Virus record (IMG/VR): IMGVR_UViG_3300023222_000089
Span: 1-42,389 of that record
Reading direction: 5' to 3' (one strand)
Length of the DNA: 42,389 bases
DNA from: a virus
In this document: positions 14,357 through 20,416 of the stretch, piece after piece
Numbering within the stretch: position 1 is the first letter of the stretch
Layout: every line of letters starts with the position of its first letter
Notes under the pieces: model-generated
The model's database searches: none
Told to the model about the DNA's origin: nothing
Seen by the model: only the letters and a program-made list of their open reading frames with translations
Made by a program: the position numbers and the translations under genes

Positions 14357-14932
14357 TTAGTGACCACTCTTCAATTGTATGTTTTTCACAATGGATTGTA
14401 AAGAACTACTTGTATTGTTGTTTTCTTTTTTGTGGGTTTTTAGCTCCACCAATCCAGGTAAGGAAGATGGGAGCATGCATTCATGTGTGTTTTCATAGGT
14501 TTGGTATATTTGCATGAACTCCTTTTTCTTCCACGTCATATCGGTTTCAGTCGAGCCACATAGTTGCTGCCATGAACCAAGAGCCTTTACTGATGCCATC
14601 GCTTGCTTATCGTCTAGCTTTAACGTTCCGTAGCTGCCAGTAGTTCTTATTTCACGTATTACTTGTGACCATGCTAATTCAGACTTGTCTTCCGTGCTAA
14701 TTTGACTTAACTGTAAGTGCCTAACAATATCAGCAGGCTTCGGGAAAAAAGAACCGTGGTTTGTATCCATTAAATGCTTAGATATCCCCTCGTTAACTTC
14801 TTTAATTGAGTAACTAGACAAGGCAGTAAAATATAATCTCATTAAAGGCTTTGTTACTTCTTTACTGTATGTTTCACATATACCAACCATAACTAATTCA
14901 AAATTATCTTTATCTGACTCAATCACTACCAA
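14357..14932 (-). CDS. Replication-type protein (DUF6475-like), 191 aa
   Basis: Helical segments with FFPKPADIVRHL (residues about 60-71), AWSQVIREIRTTGSYGTLKLDD (in pieces) and LGSWQQLCGSTETDMTWKKKEF follow the pattern of phage replication-module proteins annotated as DUF6475, which sit beside replication initiators. The C-terminal tail contains MLPSSLPGLVELKTHKKE, repeated in divergent form at the end of the next gene. Overlap with the upstream 137-residue gene is 7 bases. The biochemical function is not known; a helicase-loader-like role is one possibility. Confidence 0.65.
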   Translation of the reverse strand: MVVIESDKDNFELVMVGICETYSKEVTKPLMRLYFTALSSYSIKEVNEGISKHLMDTNHGSFFPKPADIVRHLQLSQISTEDKSELAWSQVIREIRTTGSYGTLKLDDKQAMASVKALGSWQQLCGSTETDMTWKKKEFMQIYQTYENTHECMLPSSLPGLVELKTHKKENNNTSSSLQSIVKNIQLKSGH

Positions 14933-15339
14933 CCCCCCTCTAAGTTATTCATGTTTTTTTGAGTTATCTTTGAGACTCCTGAATTATTACTTTTACTATT
15001 TTTTTCCCAAGTACGAACACAAGCTTTCCAGTCTTTAACTTTATTTTTACCAACAAGCCAACCGTTGGAAGTATAGTGATCAACAAAGTTTTGAGCATCT
15101 ACGTTATTACACCTCTCATTACAATAATTAAAAACCTCCTCCACTGTTGGAGGTATAAACCTTTTAACAGGTTTTTTTGTTGGTGATTTTGGTTTTTCTT
15201 CAACAGGAGAATCAGCGCAAAACTTTCTAATCATCTTTTCTAAAAGAAAACCTTTAGATCGATCATGCTTTATACATGCATCGTCTAACATTTTCTTTGC
15301 GTCCGGAGTTATATCCGCACTTATTTTTTTATTTCTCAT
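14926..15339 (-). CDS. Probable replication/DNA-binding protein, 137 aa
   Basis: The N-terminus (KKISADITPDAKKMLDDACI) looks like a ribbon-helix-helix-type DNA-binding segment. The C-terminal part has FVDHYTSNGWLVGKNKVKDW followed by KACVRTWEKN, a motif shared by phage replication-initiator and replisome-organiser proteins that bind DNA. A basic Pro/Lys linker (SPTKKPVKRFIPP) joins them. It is the first gene after a TTGACA promoter and a terminator, and overlaps the DUF6475-like gene, so it is likely part of the replication module. Confidence 0.6.
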   Translation of the reverse strand: MRNKKISADITPDAKKMLDDACIKHDRSKGFLLEKMIRKFCADSPVEEKPKSPTKKPVKRFIPPTVEEVFNYCNERCNNVDAQNFVDHYTSNGWLVGKNKVKDWKACVRTWEKNSKSNNSGVSKITQKNMNNLEGGW

Positions 15340-15385
15340 ATAAAACCTTGTTTCAATTATTTATAATACTTTCTAATAGAATTTA

Positions 15386-15414
15386 ATAGTAAATAATAAT
15401 ACAGTTCCTGTCAA
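15386..15414 (-). promoter_or_regulatory. Minus-strand promoter of the replication genes
   Basis: Perfect -35 TTGACA (plus 15409-15414), 17-base spacer, -10 TACTAT (plus 15386-15391; 4 of 6). It lies directly after the terminator at 15426-15448, so replication genes start a new transcript. Confidence 0.65.
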
Positions 15415-15425
15415 GCTTTACACAT

Positions 15426-15448
15426 AAAAAAAGAGCGTTAAGCTCTTT
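15426..15448 (-). terminator. Intrinsic terminator
   Basis: Minus-strand 7-bp stem (AAAGAGC with GCTCTTT), 5-base loop, followed by a run of T reading outwards. It ends the endolysin-containing transcript downstream of the 56-residue gene. Confidence 0.85.
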
Positions 15449-15468
15449 AGTAAGTCAATGACTGTCTG

Positions 15469-15639
15469 TTATCTGTCTGAAGAAAAGACAGGCTCCATGT
15501 CTGCCATGATAGAAATACAAGAACCGTTTTCTTTTACCTCTCCTATGTTTGCCCATCCGGTTATGTTGTCGCCAATAATAACAACATCATCAGATTTAAA
15601 TTCTTTAATTAATTTAATTACCAATTCATCTCTAGTCAT
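15469..15639 (-). CDS. Hypothetical protein, 56 aa
   Basis: Complete small frame: N-terminal helix MTRDELVIKLIKEFKS, then a beta-type region (DDVVIIGDNITGWANIGEV). It follows the endolysin gene by 17 bases and precedes a terminator, so it is the last gene of that transcript. Possible roles near an endolysin include a lysis accessory, but nothing in the sequence shows this. Confidence 0.6.
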   Translation of the reverse strand: MTRDELVIKLIKEFKSDDVVIIGDNITGWANIGEVKENGSCISIMADMEPVFSSDR

Positions 15640-15656
15640 AATATTTACCTTTTAGT

Positions 15657-16079
15657 TTATTTCCACTCACCAGTACGCATTTGCTCTGATAGTACGTATG
15701 CTCGTTGACCTTTATCTTTACCTACTTGAATAGCCCATTTACTATCGAGCATTTCTATTGCTGCTAGTTCGTAATCTAGGTCTGAAATAGCTTTAATTGT
15801 TTTTTTGAATTTTTTAAATCCCACATAGCCCATATTTAAAGTCATGCTAATTAATACAGCTTGCCTAGCTGCGTTAAGCTCACACCAAAATACAAAGCTA
15901 TACAAGTTATTAACTACCTCCTTAATGTCGTTGTTTAGCAGGTGTTCTGCTTCTTCTGTGGATATTCCTTTTGTATCCAGACATCGACCGAAGCCGATAG
16001 TTAATTTATCCTCTTTGCATTTGTAAGGTTTTAAACTTAACCCTTCGTGCTCTTTTAACTGTTCAATTAGTTTGTTCAT
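15657..16079 (-). CDS. Endolysin, GH24 lysozyme (T4/P22 gp19 type), 140 aa
   Basis: Cleaves peptidoglycan glycan strands at lysis. The catalytic Glu is in LKEHEGLSLKPY (E near residue 12), followed by the family's C/D and T positions in CKEDKLTIGFGRCLD. The C-terminal half has the AARQAVLISMTLNMGY helix typical of the fold. The length (140) fits a minimal lysozyme. There is no signal peptide or membrane anchor, so export depends on a holin (candidate at 8600-8854). The gene sits in the middle region rather than beside the holin. Confidence 0.9.
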   Translation of the reverse strand: MNKLIEQLKEHEGLSLKPYKCKEDKLTIGFGRCLDTKGISTEEAEHLLNNDIKEVVNNLYSFVFWCELNAARQAVLISMTLNMGYVGFKKFKKTIKAISDLDYELAAIEMLDSKWAIQVGKDKGQRAYVLSEQMRTGEWK

Positions 16080-16082
16080 TTT

Positions 16083-16448
16083 TTACTGTTCCTTATCTTT
16101 TAATTTATCCGTTGAAGGGCAAATAAAACCCAAAGGCTGTATTTTATAAGAGCATTTGTAATCAAAATCAGGGTCCCAATATTCACCATGTTCGTCGCAT
16201 AACTCTTCGTCAACATTTCCCTGTGGCACTTCTATATCTACCATAGATGCTTGCCCTGTTAACTTACCAACGACAACACCGGTCACTTGTTCATCCCACT
16301 CATCAACAAGATAACCTTGAATTGCATCATCAGCGGCTGAGTCCCGGTCGTTTTCACTCTCAAAGTAAACAAATCCGTCACCTTCTGGATCGAACAAAAA
16401 ATAAGGTTGTTTTTTGTCCGGGTTGTACTTGCTAATTTCTTTTTTCAT
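16083..16448 (-). CDS. Conserved-type acidic phage protein, 121 aa
   Basis: The pattern PYFLFDPEGDGFVYFESEND followed by AADDAIQGYLVDEWDEQVTG and VVVGKLTGQASMVDI recurs in a family of phage early proteins without known role. The C-terminus has two Cys near YKCSYKIQPLGF. It lies 3 bases upstream of the endolysin start and is likely co-translated with it. Confidence 0.75.
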   Translation of the reverse strand: MKKEISKYNPDKKQPYFLFDPEGDGFVYFESENDRDSAADDAIQGYLVDEWDEQVTGVVVGKLTGQASMVDIEVPQGNVDEELCDEHGEYWDPDFDYKCSYKIQPLGFICPSTDKLKDKEQ

Positions 16449-16474
16449 TATCTTATTCCTCTTTGTGTTTTGAA

Positions 16475-16804
16475 TTACTTTTCGAACATAGGATCAATAA
16501 ATGTTTTCATAAGCTCATCATGCTGTCCAACAGTTATTTCATCTCTATTTTTAGTTAGGTATTCAATGCATTTGTCTATTGTGAGATTGTGTGTATTTTT
16601 TATTTGTTCTTCTGCAAATTCAGCAAAAAGGTAAAAATCATCCGCTAAAGTCGTAATAGAACCTTCGACATCTATCATTATCTCTTGATAACGACCAGAG
16701 GAAAAATCAACTTTGTTATTAAGCTTTTCTATAACGACTGGTACGGAATTTATTTTCTTTCTAAATTCATCAACAGATTTGTAATATTCGTTTAGTCCAC
16801 TCAT
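16475..16804 (-). CDS. Hypothetical helical protein, 109 aa
   Basis: Alpha-helical throughout, with heptad-like hydrophobic spacing (SVDEFRKKINSVPVVIEKLN). It overlaps the upstream gene by 4 bases (ATGA). Not recognised. Confidence 0.65.
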   Translation of the reverse strand: MSGLNEYYKSVDEFRKKINSVPVVIEKLNNKVDFSSGRYQEIMIDVEGSITTLADDFYLFAEFAEEQIKNTHNLTIDKCIEYLTKNRDEITVGQHDELMKTFIDPMFEK

Positions 16805-17085
16805 TTTGATTCCTCATGATTGCGCGTTTCTGTTGCCATTTCCTCGCCCCATTTTTCAGTCATGGATTCTACCTCAATATTGTAATTGTCCATTACATGT
16901 AGCTGTGCGAAACGATAGAGACTATACAAACTTACCTCGTTTGATTCTGCAAAGTTAGCCTGGAATGCGCCAATTTGAATATTTACGAATTCCATAATTG
17001 CTTGTGCTTTTAATTCGTCACCCTCTTTGGTTCCAATATTTAATTGAACTTTTACGTTTTGGTTTTCTTGGTTGAAATTTGCCAT
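16801..17085 (-). CDS. Hypothetical protein, 94 aa
   Basis: The start MANFNQENQNVKVQLNIGTK is followed by a helical region and an acidic tail (MATETRNHEESK). Not recognised. Coupled to the next gene by the 4-base ATGA overlap. Confidence 0.65.
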   Translation of the reverse strand: MANFNQENQNVKVQLNIGTKEGDELKAQAIMEFVNIQIGAFQANFAESNEVSLYSLYRFAQLHVMDNYNIEVESMTEKWGEEMATETRNHEESK

Positions 17086-17113
17086 CTTTGTTTGTCCTTG
17101 TGTTTAGTGGTTG

Positions 17114-17329
17114 TTAAAATAGAGGCTCTTCTTGTTCTTCGCAATCTAATTTGTCAGCAAGTATTGCATGTACTTCTTCATATTCAACATCAAGGTTACT
17201 AAGATAACCCTCTAATACGCTGGCGAATATAACTTGTAACTCATTAGTTAACTTATGCATAGTTGGGAGTTTATCTAATTGATCAGTTGTAAAGCTTAAA
17301 TAAAATTGCCCTGATATTGTGCTCTTCAT
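17114..17329 (-). CDS. Hypothetical acidic protein, 71 aa
   Basis: Helical and acidic, ending in KLDCEEQEEPLF. No known motif is seen. Separated from neighbours by 9 and 28 bases. Confidence 0.6.
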   Translation of the reverse strand: MKSTISGQFYLSFTTDQLDKLPTMHKLTNELQVIFASVLEGYLSNLDVEYEEVHAILADKLDCEEQEEPLF

Positions 17330-17338
17330 CTTTGTTTA

Positions 17339-17656
17339 TTAAACTTCTTTCCAGTACTTTTTAATAATACTTAAATAGTTAGACCTTTTACTTTTATACA
17401 TTTTAACATTCACCCTAATCTTGTTTGATGTACCATTGCATCTAGGACATGACTTACTGCTATGTCTAACATAGTCAGAGTAAATAACATTACATTCTGT
17501 GCATTTATTTACAGTTTCACCATATTCAGGGTCATACATCACAACATCGTTAAAGTATTTCAATATTGAATTCTGCGTATTACCTATAAAGCTACCACGC
17601 CTATTTATTATGAAAATTACGACAGTAATCGTTATTAGCGCAACAAAAATACTCAT
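17339..17656 (-). CDS. Membrane-anchored zinc-ribbon protein, 105 aa
   Basis: N-terminal hydrophobic helix (about residues 3-18, IFVALITITVVIFIIN) followed by a zinc ribbon with CTEC near residue 52 and CPRC near residue 70. The C-terminus is basic. The combination suggests an inner-membrane protein with a cytoplasmic zinc domain; its partner is unknown. Confidence 0.6.
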   Translation of the reverse strand: MSIFVALITITVVIFIINRRGSFIGNTQNSILKYFNDVVMYDPEYGETVNKCTECNVIYSDYVRHSSKSCPRCNGTSNKIRVNVKMYKSKRSNYLSIIKKYWKEV

Positions 17657-17706
17657 TTTGTTTTCTCCTTAGTATTAAAAATTAAAGTTAAGTGTCACTA
17701 GATACG

Positions 17707-18111
17707 TTAAAGTTTTTTATGCTTTTCAATGTAATCAAAAATTGGCTGAAGAACTAGTTCATAAACCTCATCGTAATATTCACCTGTATAATTAGCACCA
17801 ATACCGCAACGGATCATATCCAAAGCATCAGGGCACGAATGATCTTTATTGGGTCTTACTCCTACTCGTTTTATAGTTAAAAGTTTTATTAGTTCGCTAT
17901 CTGCGTTTTTAACCTTTTTAGTTTTGCACGTTATATTTGCAGCTGATTCGAATTTTATTCGGTCTGACTGCAGGATGGAGCACCCTGTAATGCCCTTCTT
18001 CCAATTCTTTCTAAGTGGCCACGACAAACCAAGAACATTTACTTGTTCACGAGTCCATCCTCCGTTTTTAGTTCTGTGCTTGTCTAACCATTCGTTTGTT
18101 ATTTTGAACAT
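17707..18111 (-). CDS. Phage protein with GGWT-LGLSWP motif, 134 aa
   Basis: The N-terminal motif LDKHRTKNGGWTREQVNVLG followed by LSWPLRKNWKKGITG is shared by a group of phage proteins of unknown role, sometimes found attached to nuclease domains. The C-terminal half is helical, with one Cys near CPDALDMIRCGIG. It overlaps the upstream 63-residue gene by 13 bases. The activity is not evident. Confidence 0.65.
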   Translation of the reverse strand: MFKITNEWLDKHRTKNGGWTREQVNVLGLSWPLRKNWKKGITGCSILQSDRIKFESAANITCKTKKVKNADSELIKLLTIKRVGVRPNKDHSCPDALDMIRCGIGANYTGEYYDEVYELVLQPIFDYIEKHKKL

Positions 18112-18290
18112 TTAATATCCTCTGTTTTGTTTTTATTGATTTCATGTAAAATATCAAGAATTCTTTTAGCTCCATTTTCTAAATATACAAAATCTATAAG
18201 TGGCATTCCGTTCTCGTAAGAGGTTAAATCCTTAGTGATCATTTTAAGGCCCCTACATATCCCTTCTAATTCTGCGTGTTCTACTTTCAT
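18099..18290 (-). CDS. Hypothetical protein, 63 aa
   Basis: Helical, with an internal YENGMPLIDFVYLENGAKRI segment. It is the first coding gene after the 0.97-kb protein-free block. AAGGAA precedes the ATG by 6 bases, a good ribosome-binding site. Not recognised. Confidence 0.6.
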   Translation of the reverse strand: MKVEHAELEGICRGLKMITKDLTSYENGMPLIDFVYLENGAKRILDILHEINKNKTEDIKCSK

Positions 18291-18344
18291 TTTAATTCCT
18301 TGTTGTTAATAGTCAGTTCTAAATTATGTTGTATCTTAATGTAT

Positions 18345-19237
18345 AGTTAGCCTAAAGAGAGTTAAAAACTCAACTAAAGGCTTCATATTTACTCAGTACC
18401 AAACTAGAGGTTTGTAGAGCTTATATGCCATAGGCGCAACCTATGATTGACAACTTATTATCTAAACTAGCAGAGCTTGTCACAATCAATGTGAGTATCA
18501 GCCAAGGTTCCCCAATATAGCTTCTCGTATTGAATGCTGCCGCACTGTCTGATTGTACTAGTAACTCAGTATCAGATTTACATTATAACGCCCGAATCGG
18601 CTTTACAGCGCTATACAATGATTAACTGCTGAGTGATGAACACCTGACCAAAATTAATCAAAGGCGCAGTGTAGGTAAGTATATTTAAAGAAAGAGCCAG
18701 TAATCAGTGAGAGTGTCTAGAATCTCACCTTGTCCTGTATAACTGGCATTTCATCCCTGTGGGTGCGCCTAACATTAAACCTGGCTCTTTATCTAAATAT
18801 ACTAGTGATATAATCTGTATAAAAGAATGAGCTAGGAAAACAAGGGGTGGACTTGAACCAACCTTACCGTGCTTGTTTTTAATGGCATCCTTTATCGTTC
18901 TGAGTTGCAACTCTTAATAAATAAATTATAACCACTCTTGCGCAAGAACTAACCCACTCTTTTATACAGACTATATAAGATGCTTTTGAAAGGAATTGTG
19001 TCCACTTGCTTTGTCATGCTCAACGCCGTGACCAGTGGTAAGTTAAAGTTAATCTATAAAAACTACCTGTAACGATTAACTAATAGACACAAAAAAGGTT
19101 TTTACAACTGCGAACCTCGTTAGTAGAGGGTGAGAATTCGGTGAGAAAAACCCATCGAAGCCGCATGTGTAAAAACCCTGTACCAAACTCTCTTCTAAAG
19201 CAGCTACTAAACTGCTATCAATCAAACTTCGATCGAT
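18345..19237 (-). ncRNA. Large structured noncoding RNA candidate (GOLLD/ROOL-like size and setting)
   Basis: Between genes ending at 19256 and starting at 18290 there are about 965 bases without a credible gene, in a genome that otherwise leaves almost no gaps. It is packed with long-range complementary arms: 18679-18687 plus 18691-18700 with 18781-18790 plus 18794-18802 (9 + 10 bp, 3x3 internal loop); 19097-19106 plus 19109-19112 with 19162-19165 plus 19168-19177 (10 + 4 bp), enclosing two smaller hairpins (19115-19129, 19137-19159); 19047-19054 with 19074-19081 (8 bp); 18837-18844 with 18872-18879 (8 bp); 18619-18625 with 18654-18660 (7 bp); 18429-18434 with 18440-18445 (6 bp); 18551-area TCTGAT with ATCAGA; 19199-19203 with 19212-19216; 18349-18353 with 18378-18382. 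A promoter sits at its minus-strand upstream edge (19244-19272). The strand is inferred from that promoter, co-direction with neighbours and a T-loop motif. A 61-residue minus-strand ORF within it (18725-18910) is probably spurious. Confidence 0.7.
18837..18879 (-). other. tRNA T-arm-like minihelix inside the structured RNA
   Basis: On the minus strand an 8-bp stem (AAAACAAG with CTTGTTTT) is stacked, one base away, on a 5-bp arm (GGTTGG with CCACC, one bulged T) closing the 7-base loop TTCAAGT, which matches the tRNA T-loop consensus. No D-arm or anticodon arm can be found, so this is not a tRNA but an acceptor/T-arm mimic. Confidence 0.6.
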
Positions 19238-19243
19238 TTACTA

Positions 19244-19272
19244 ATTATCTTACATTTACTCTGTTTTATCAA
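19244..19272 (-). promoter_or_regulatory. Promoter at the upstream edge of the structured RNA
   Basis: Minus strand: TTGATA (plus 19267-19272; 5 of 6), 17-base spacer, GATAAT (plus 19244-19249; 5 of 6). Predicted start near 19237. It overlaps the 3' end of the 54-residue gene, so its product would be the noncoding block. Confidence 0.65.
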
Positions 19273-19420
19273 GTTTAATAAAATCTTTCGCGTGATATTT
19301 GACGTCTATCATGTAAATATCATTCCATTTCTTTCTTGTTTTAATATCTCCTGAATTATGATAATGCTTGCTAAAATTAGCTTTGTATTTTGTTTGATCA
19401 TTAAATACTTTTTCTTCCAT
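19256..19420 (-). CDS. Hypothetical basic protein, 54 aa
   Basis: Start MEEKVFNDQTKYKANFSKHY, Lys/His-rich. It lies 3 bases after the 64-residue gene's stop with a GAAGGTAAG ribosome-binding region. It is the last coding gene before the structured RNA. Not recognised. Confidence 0.6.
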   Translation of the reverse strand: MEEKVFNDQTKYKANFSKHYHNSGDIKTRKKWNDIYMIDVKYHAKDFIKLDKTE

Positions 19421-19423
19421 TGT

Positions 19424-19618
19424 TTACTTACCTTCTTTGTTATAGATCCCATCATCTAAATGGCACTTATCAAGTATGAATTCACGCGGTGTATTACATC
19501 CTATTGCAAGAACCATTCTTTGAGTTTTAGTTAATGACGTCCATGCTTTGCATTTACCTTCATACGGGCAAGATTGGCAGCTTTCTATTTTTATGATTTT
19601 TACGGGTTTTGTCGCCAT
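19424..19618 (-). CDS. Cys-rich small protein, 64 aa
   Basis: Four Cys in a likely metal site (CQSCPYEGKC near residue 14, C near residue 41 and C near 52), followed by an acidic end. The pattern CxxCPYxxxC suggests a zinc or iron-sulphur knot, as in small phage proteins of unknown role. It overlaps the upstream gene by one base. Confidence 0.65.
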   Translation of the reverse strand: MATKPVKIIKIESCQSCPYEGKCKAWTSLTKTQRMVLAIGCNTPREFILDKCHLDDGIYNKEGK

Positions 19619-19932
19619 TACTGTTTATCTCCTTTATTAACCAAGATCGCATCGTTTTCAAATATAATATGCGTTTCTCCGTCCTTTCTTGGCTTTAGTT
19701 TTTTGGTTAAGATTTTCCCGTAATAAACTGGTTGAGGGTTGTTTCCATCACTTCCTGATGTCCATTGAATTTTTTCCATGGCAATCGTCGTTGCTCTATT
19801 TGTGACAACCTCGCCTATTTTATATTTTGCATTTTTTATAGCGTAATCAAACATAAGTTTATTCTTTTGTTTTTTTGCTAAAGAATCTATTTCTGACAGT
19901 TTATCTTGAAGTTGTTTTAATTCATCACTCAT
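19618..19932 (-). CDS. Hypothetical protein, 104 aa
   Basis: The N-terminal coiled-coil-like helix (LKQLQDKLSEIDSLAKKQKN) is followed by a small beta domain (KIGEVVTNRATTIAMEKIQW, YYGKILTKKLKP). It may be a phage SH3-like or CarD-like small domain, but no confident match can be made. Confidence 0.65.
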   Translation of the reverse strand: MSDELKQLQDKLSEIDSLAKKQKNKLMFDYAIKNAKYKIGEVVTNRATTIAMEKIQWTSGSDGNNPQPVYYGKILTKKLKPRKDGETHIIFENDAILVNKGDKQ

Positions 19933-19933
19933 A

Positions 19934-20317
19934 CTATTTATTCTCCTGTTCTAACCTGTCAGCGTAGTCGTCTAGTGATTTAACACTGCAAGCATGCCAG
20001 TAGTTGCCGTGAATATCGTCAAAGCTAATAGAGCACTTAATTGTAGCTTCCCTTATGGCGCTTGCTTTAATGTCGTTTAAGCACTGCTCTGGTGAATTAT
20101 TTAATTGTTCACGAATAGATGATGCTCTTGCATCTAATTCAATATTTGGATGCACTTGATCGTCTAGTGCGTCAAATAGGATTTGGTCGTCGTTGAGTAA
20201 TTCACGATATAATTCAACCTGAGCTTTCAACTCTGCAATCTCTTGTTCTAAATCACAAGTGTTACAACTTCCTTTTTTACTGCCGTGTTCGCAGTCTCTT
20301 TTGTTTGGGTAATTCAT
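19934..20317 (-). CDS. Hypothetical coiled-coil protein, 127 aa
   Basis: Begins with a Cys-rich start (CEHGSKKGSCNTCDLEQEIA), then a coiled coil (ELKAQVELYRELLNDDQILF) and a C-terminal helix common to phage Ead/Ea22-like proteins (ADRLEQENK). Composite layouts like this are frequent in phage early regions; the function is not known. It overlaps the upstream 33-residue gene by 4 bases (ATGA). Confidence 0.65.
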   Translation of the reverse strand: MNYPNKRDCEHGSKKGSCNTCDLEQEIAELKAQVELYRELLNDDQILFDALDDQVHPNIELDARASSIREQLNNSPEQCLNDIKASAIREATIKCSISFDDIHGNYWHACSVKSLDDYADRLEQENK

Positions 20318-20415
20318 GCGAGCACCATATCTGTTAATCTTTTAATTTCAGCGTTAAACTCTAATTCATCCTTGCGTTTTTTTTGATTGATTTTTTGAAT
20401 CTGCCTTATTTCCAT
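20314..20415 (-). CDS. Small charged helical peptide, 33 aa
   Basis: Product MEIRQIQKINQKKRKDELEF and onward, a single charged helix. A strong GGGAG ribosome-binding site lies 8 bases before ATG, and there is a 4-base ATGA overlap with the 127-residue gene. Possibly a translational coupler. Confidence 0.55.
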   Translation of the reverse strand: MEIRQIQKINQKKRKDELEFNAEIKRLTDMVLA

Positions 20416-20416
20416 G

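Noticed and set aside
15458-15655. Plus-strand 65-residue ORF opposite the 56-residue gene
   Set aside because: It is antisense to a minus-strand frame placed between endolysin gene and terminator, with no plus-strand start signals.
18837-18879. A complete tRNA gene
   Set aside because: Only acceptor-like and T-arm-like parts are present; no D-arm, anticodon arm or CCA could be found within tRNA distance on either strand.
18725-18910. 61-residue minus-strand ORF in the noncoding block
   Set aside because: It has no ribosome-binding site, spans the arms of the 19-bp stem and the T-loop minihelix, and lies in a block whose structure is explained by RNA pairing. Considered chance.
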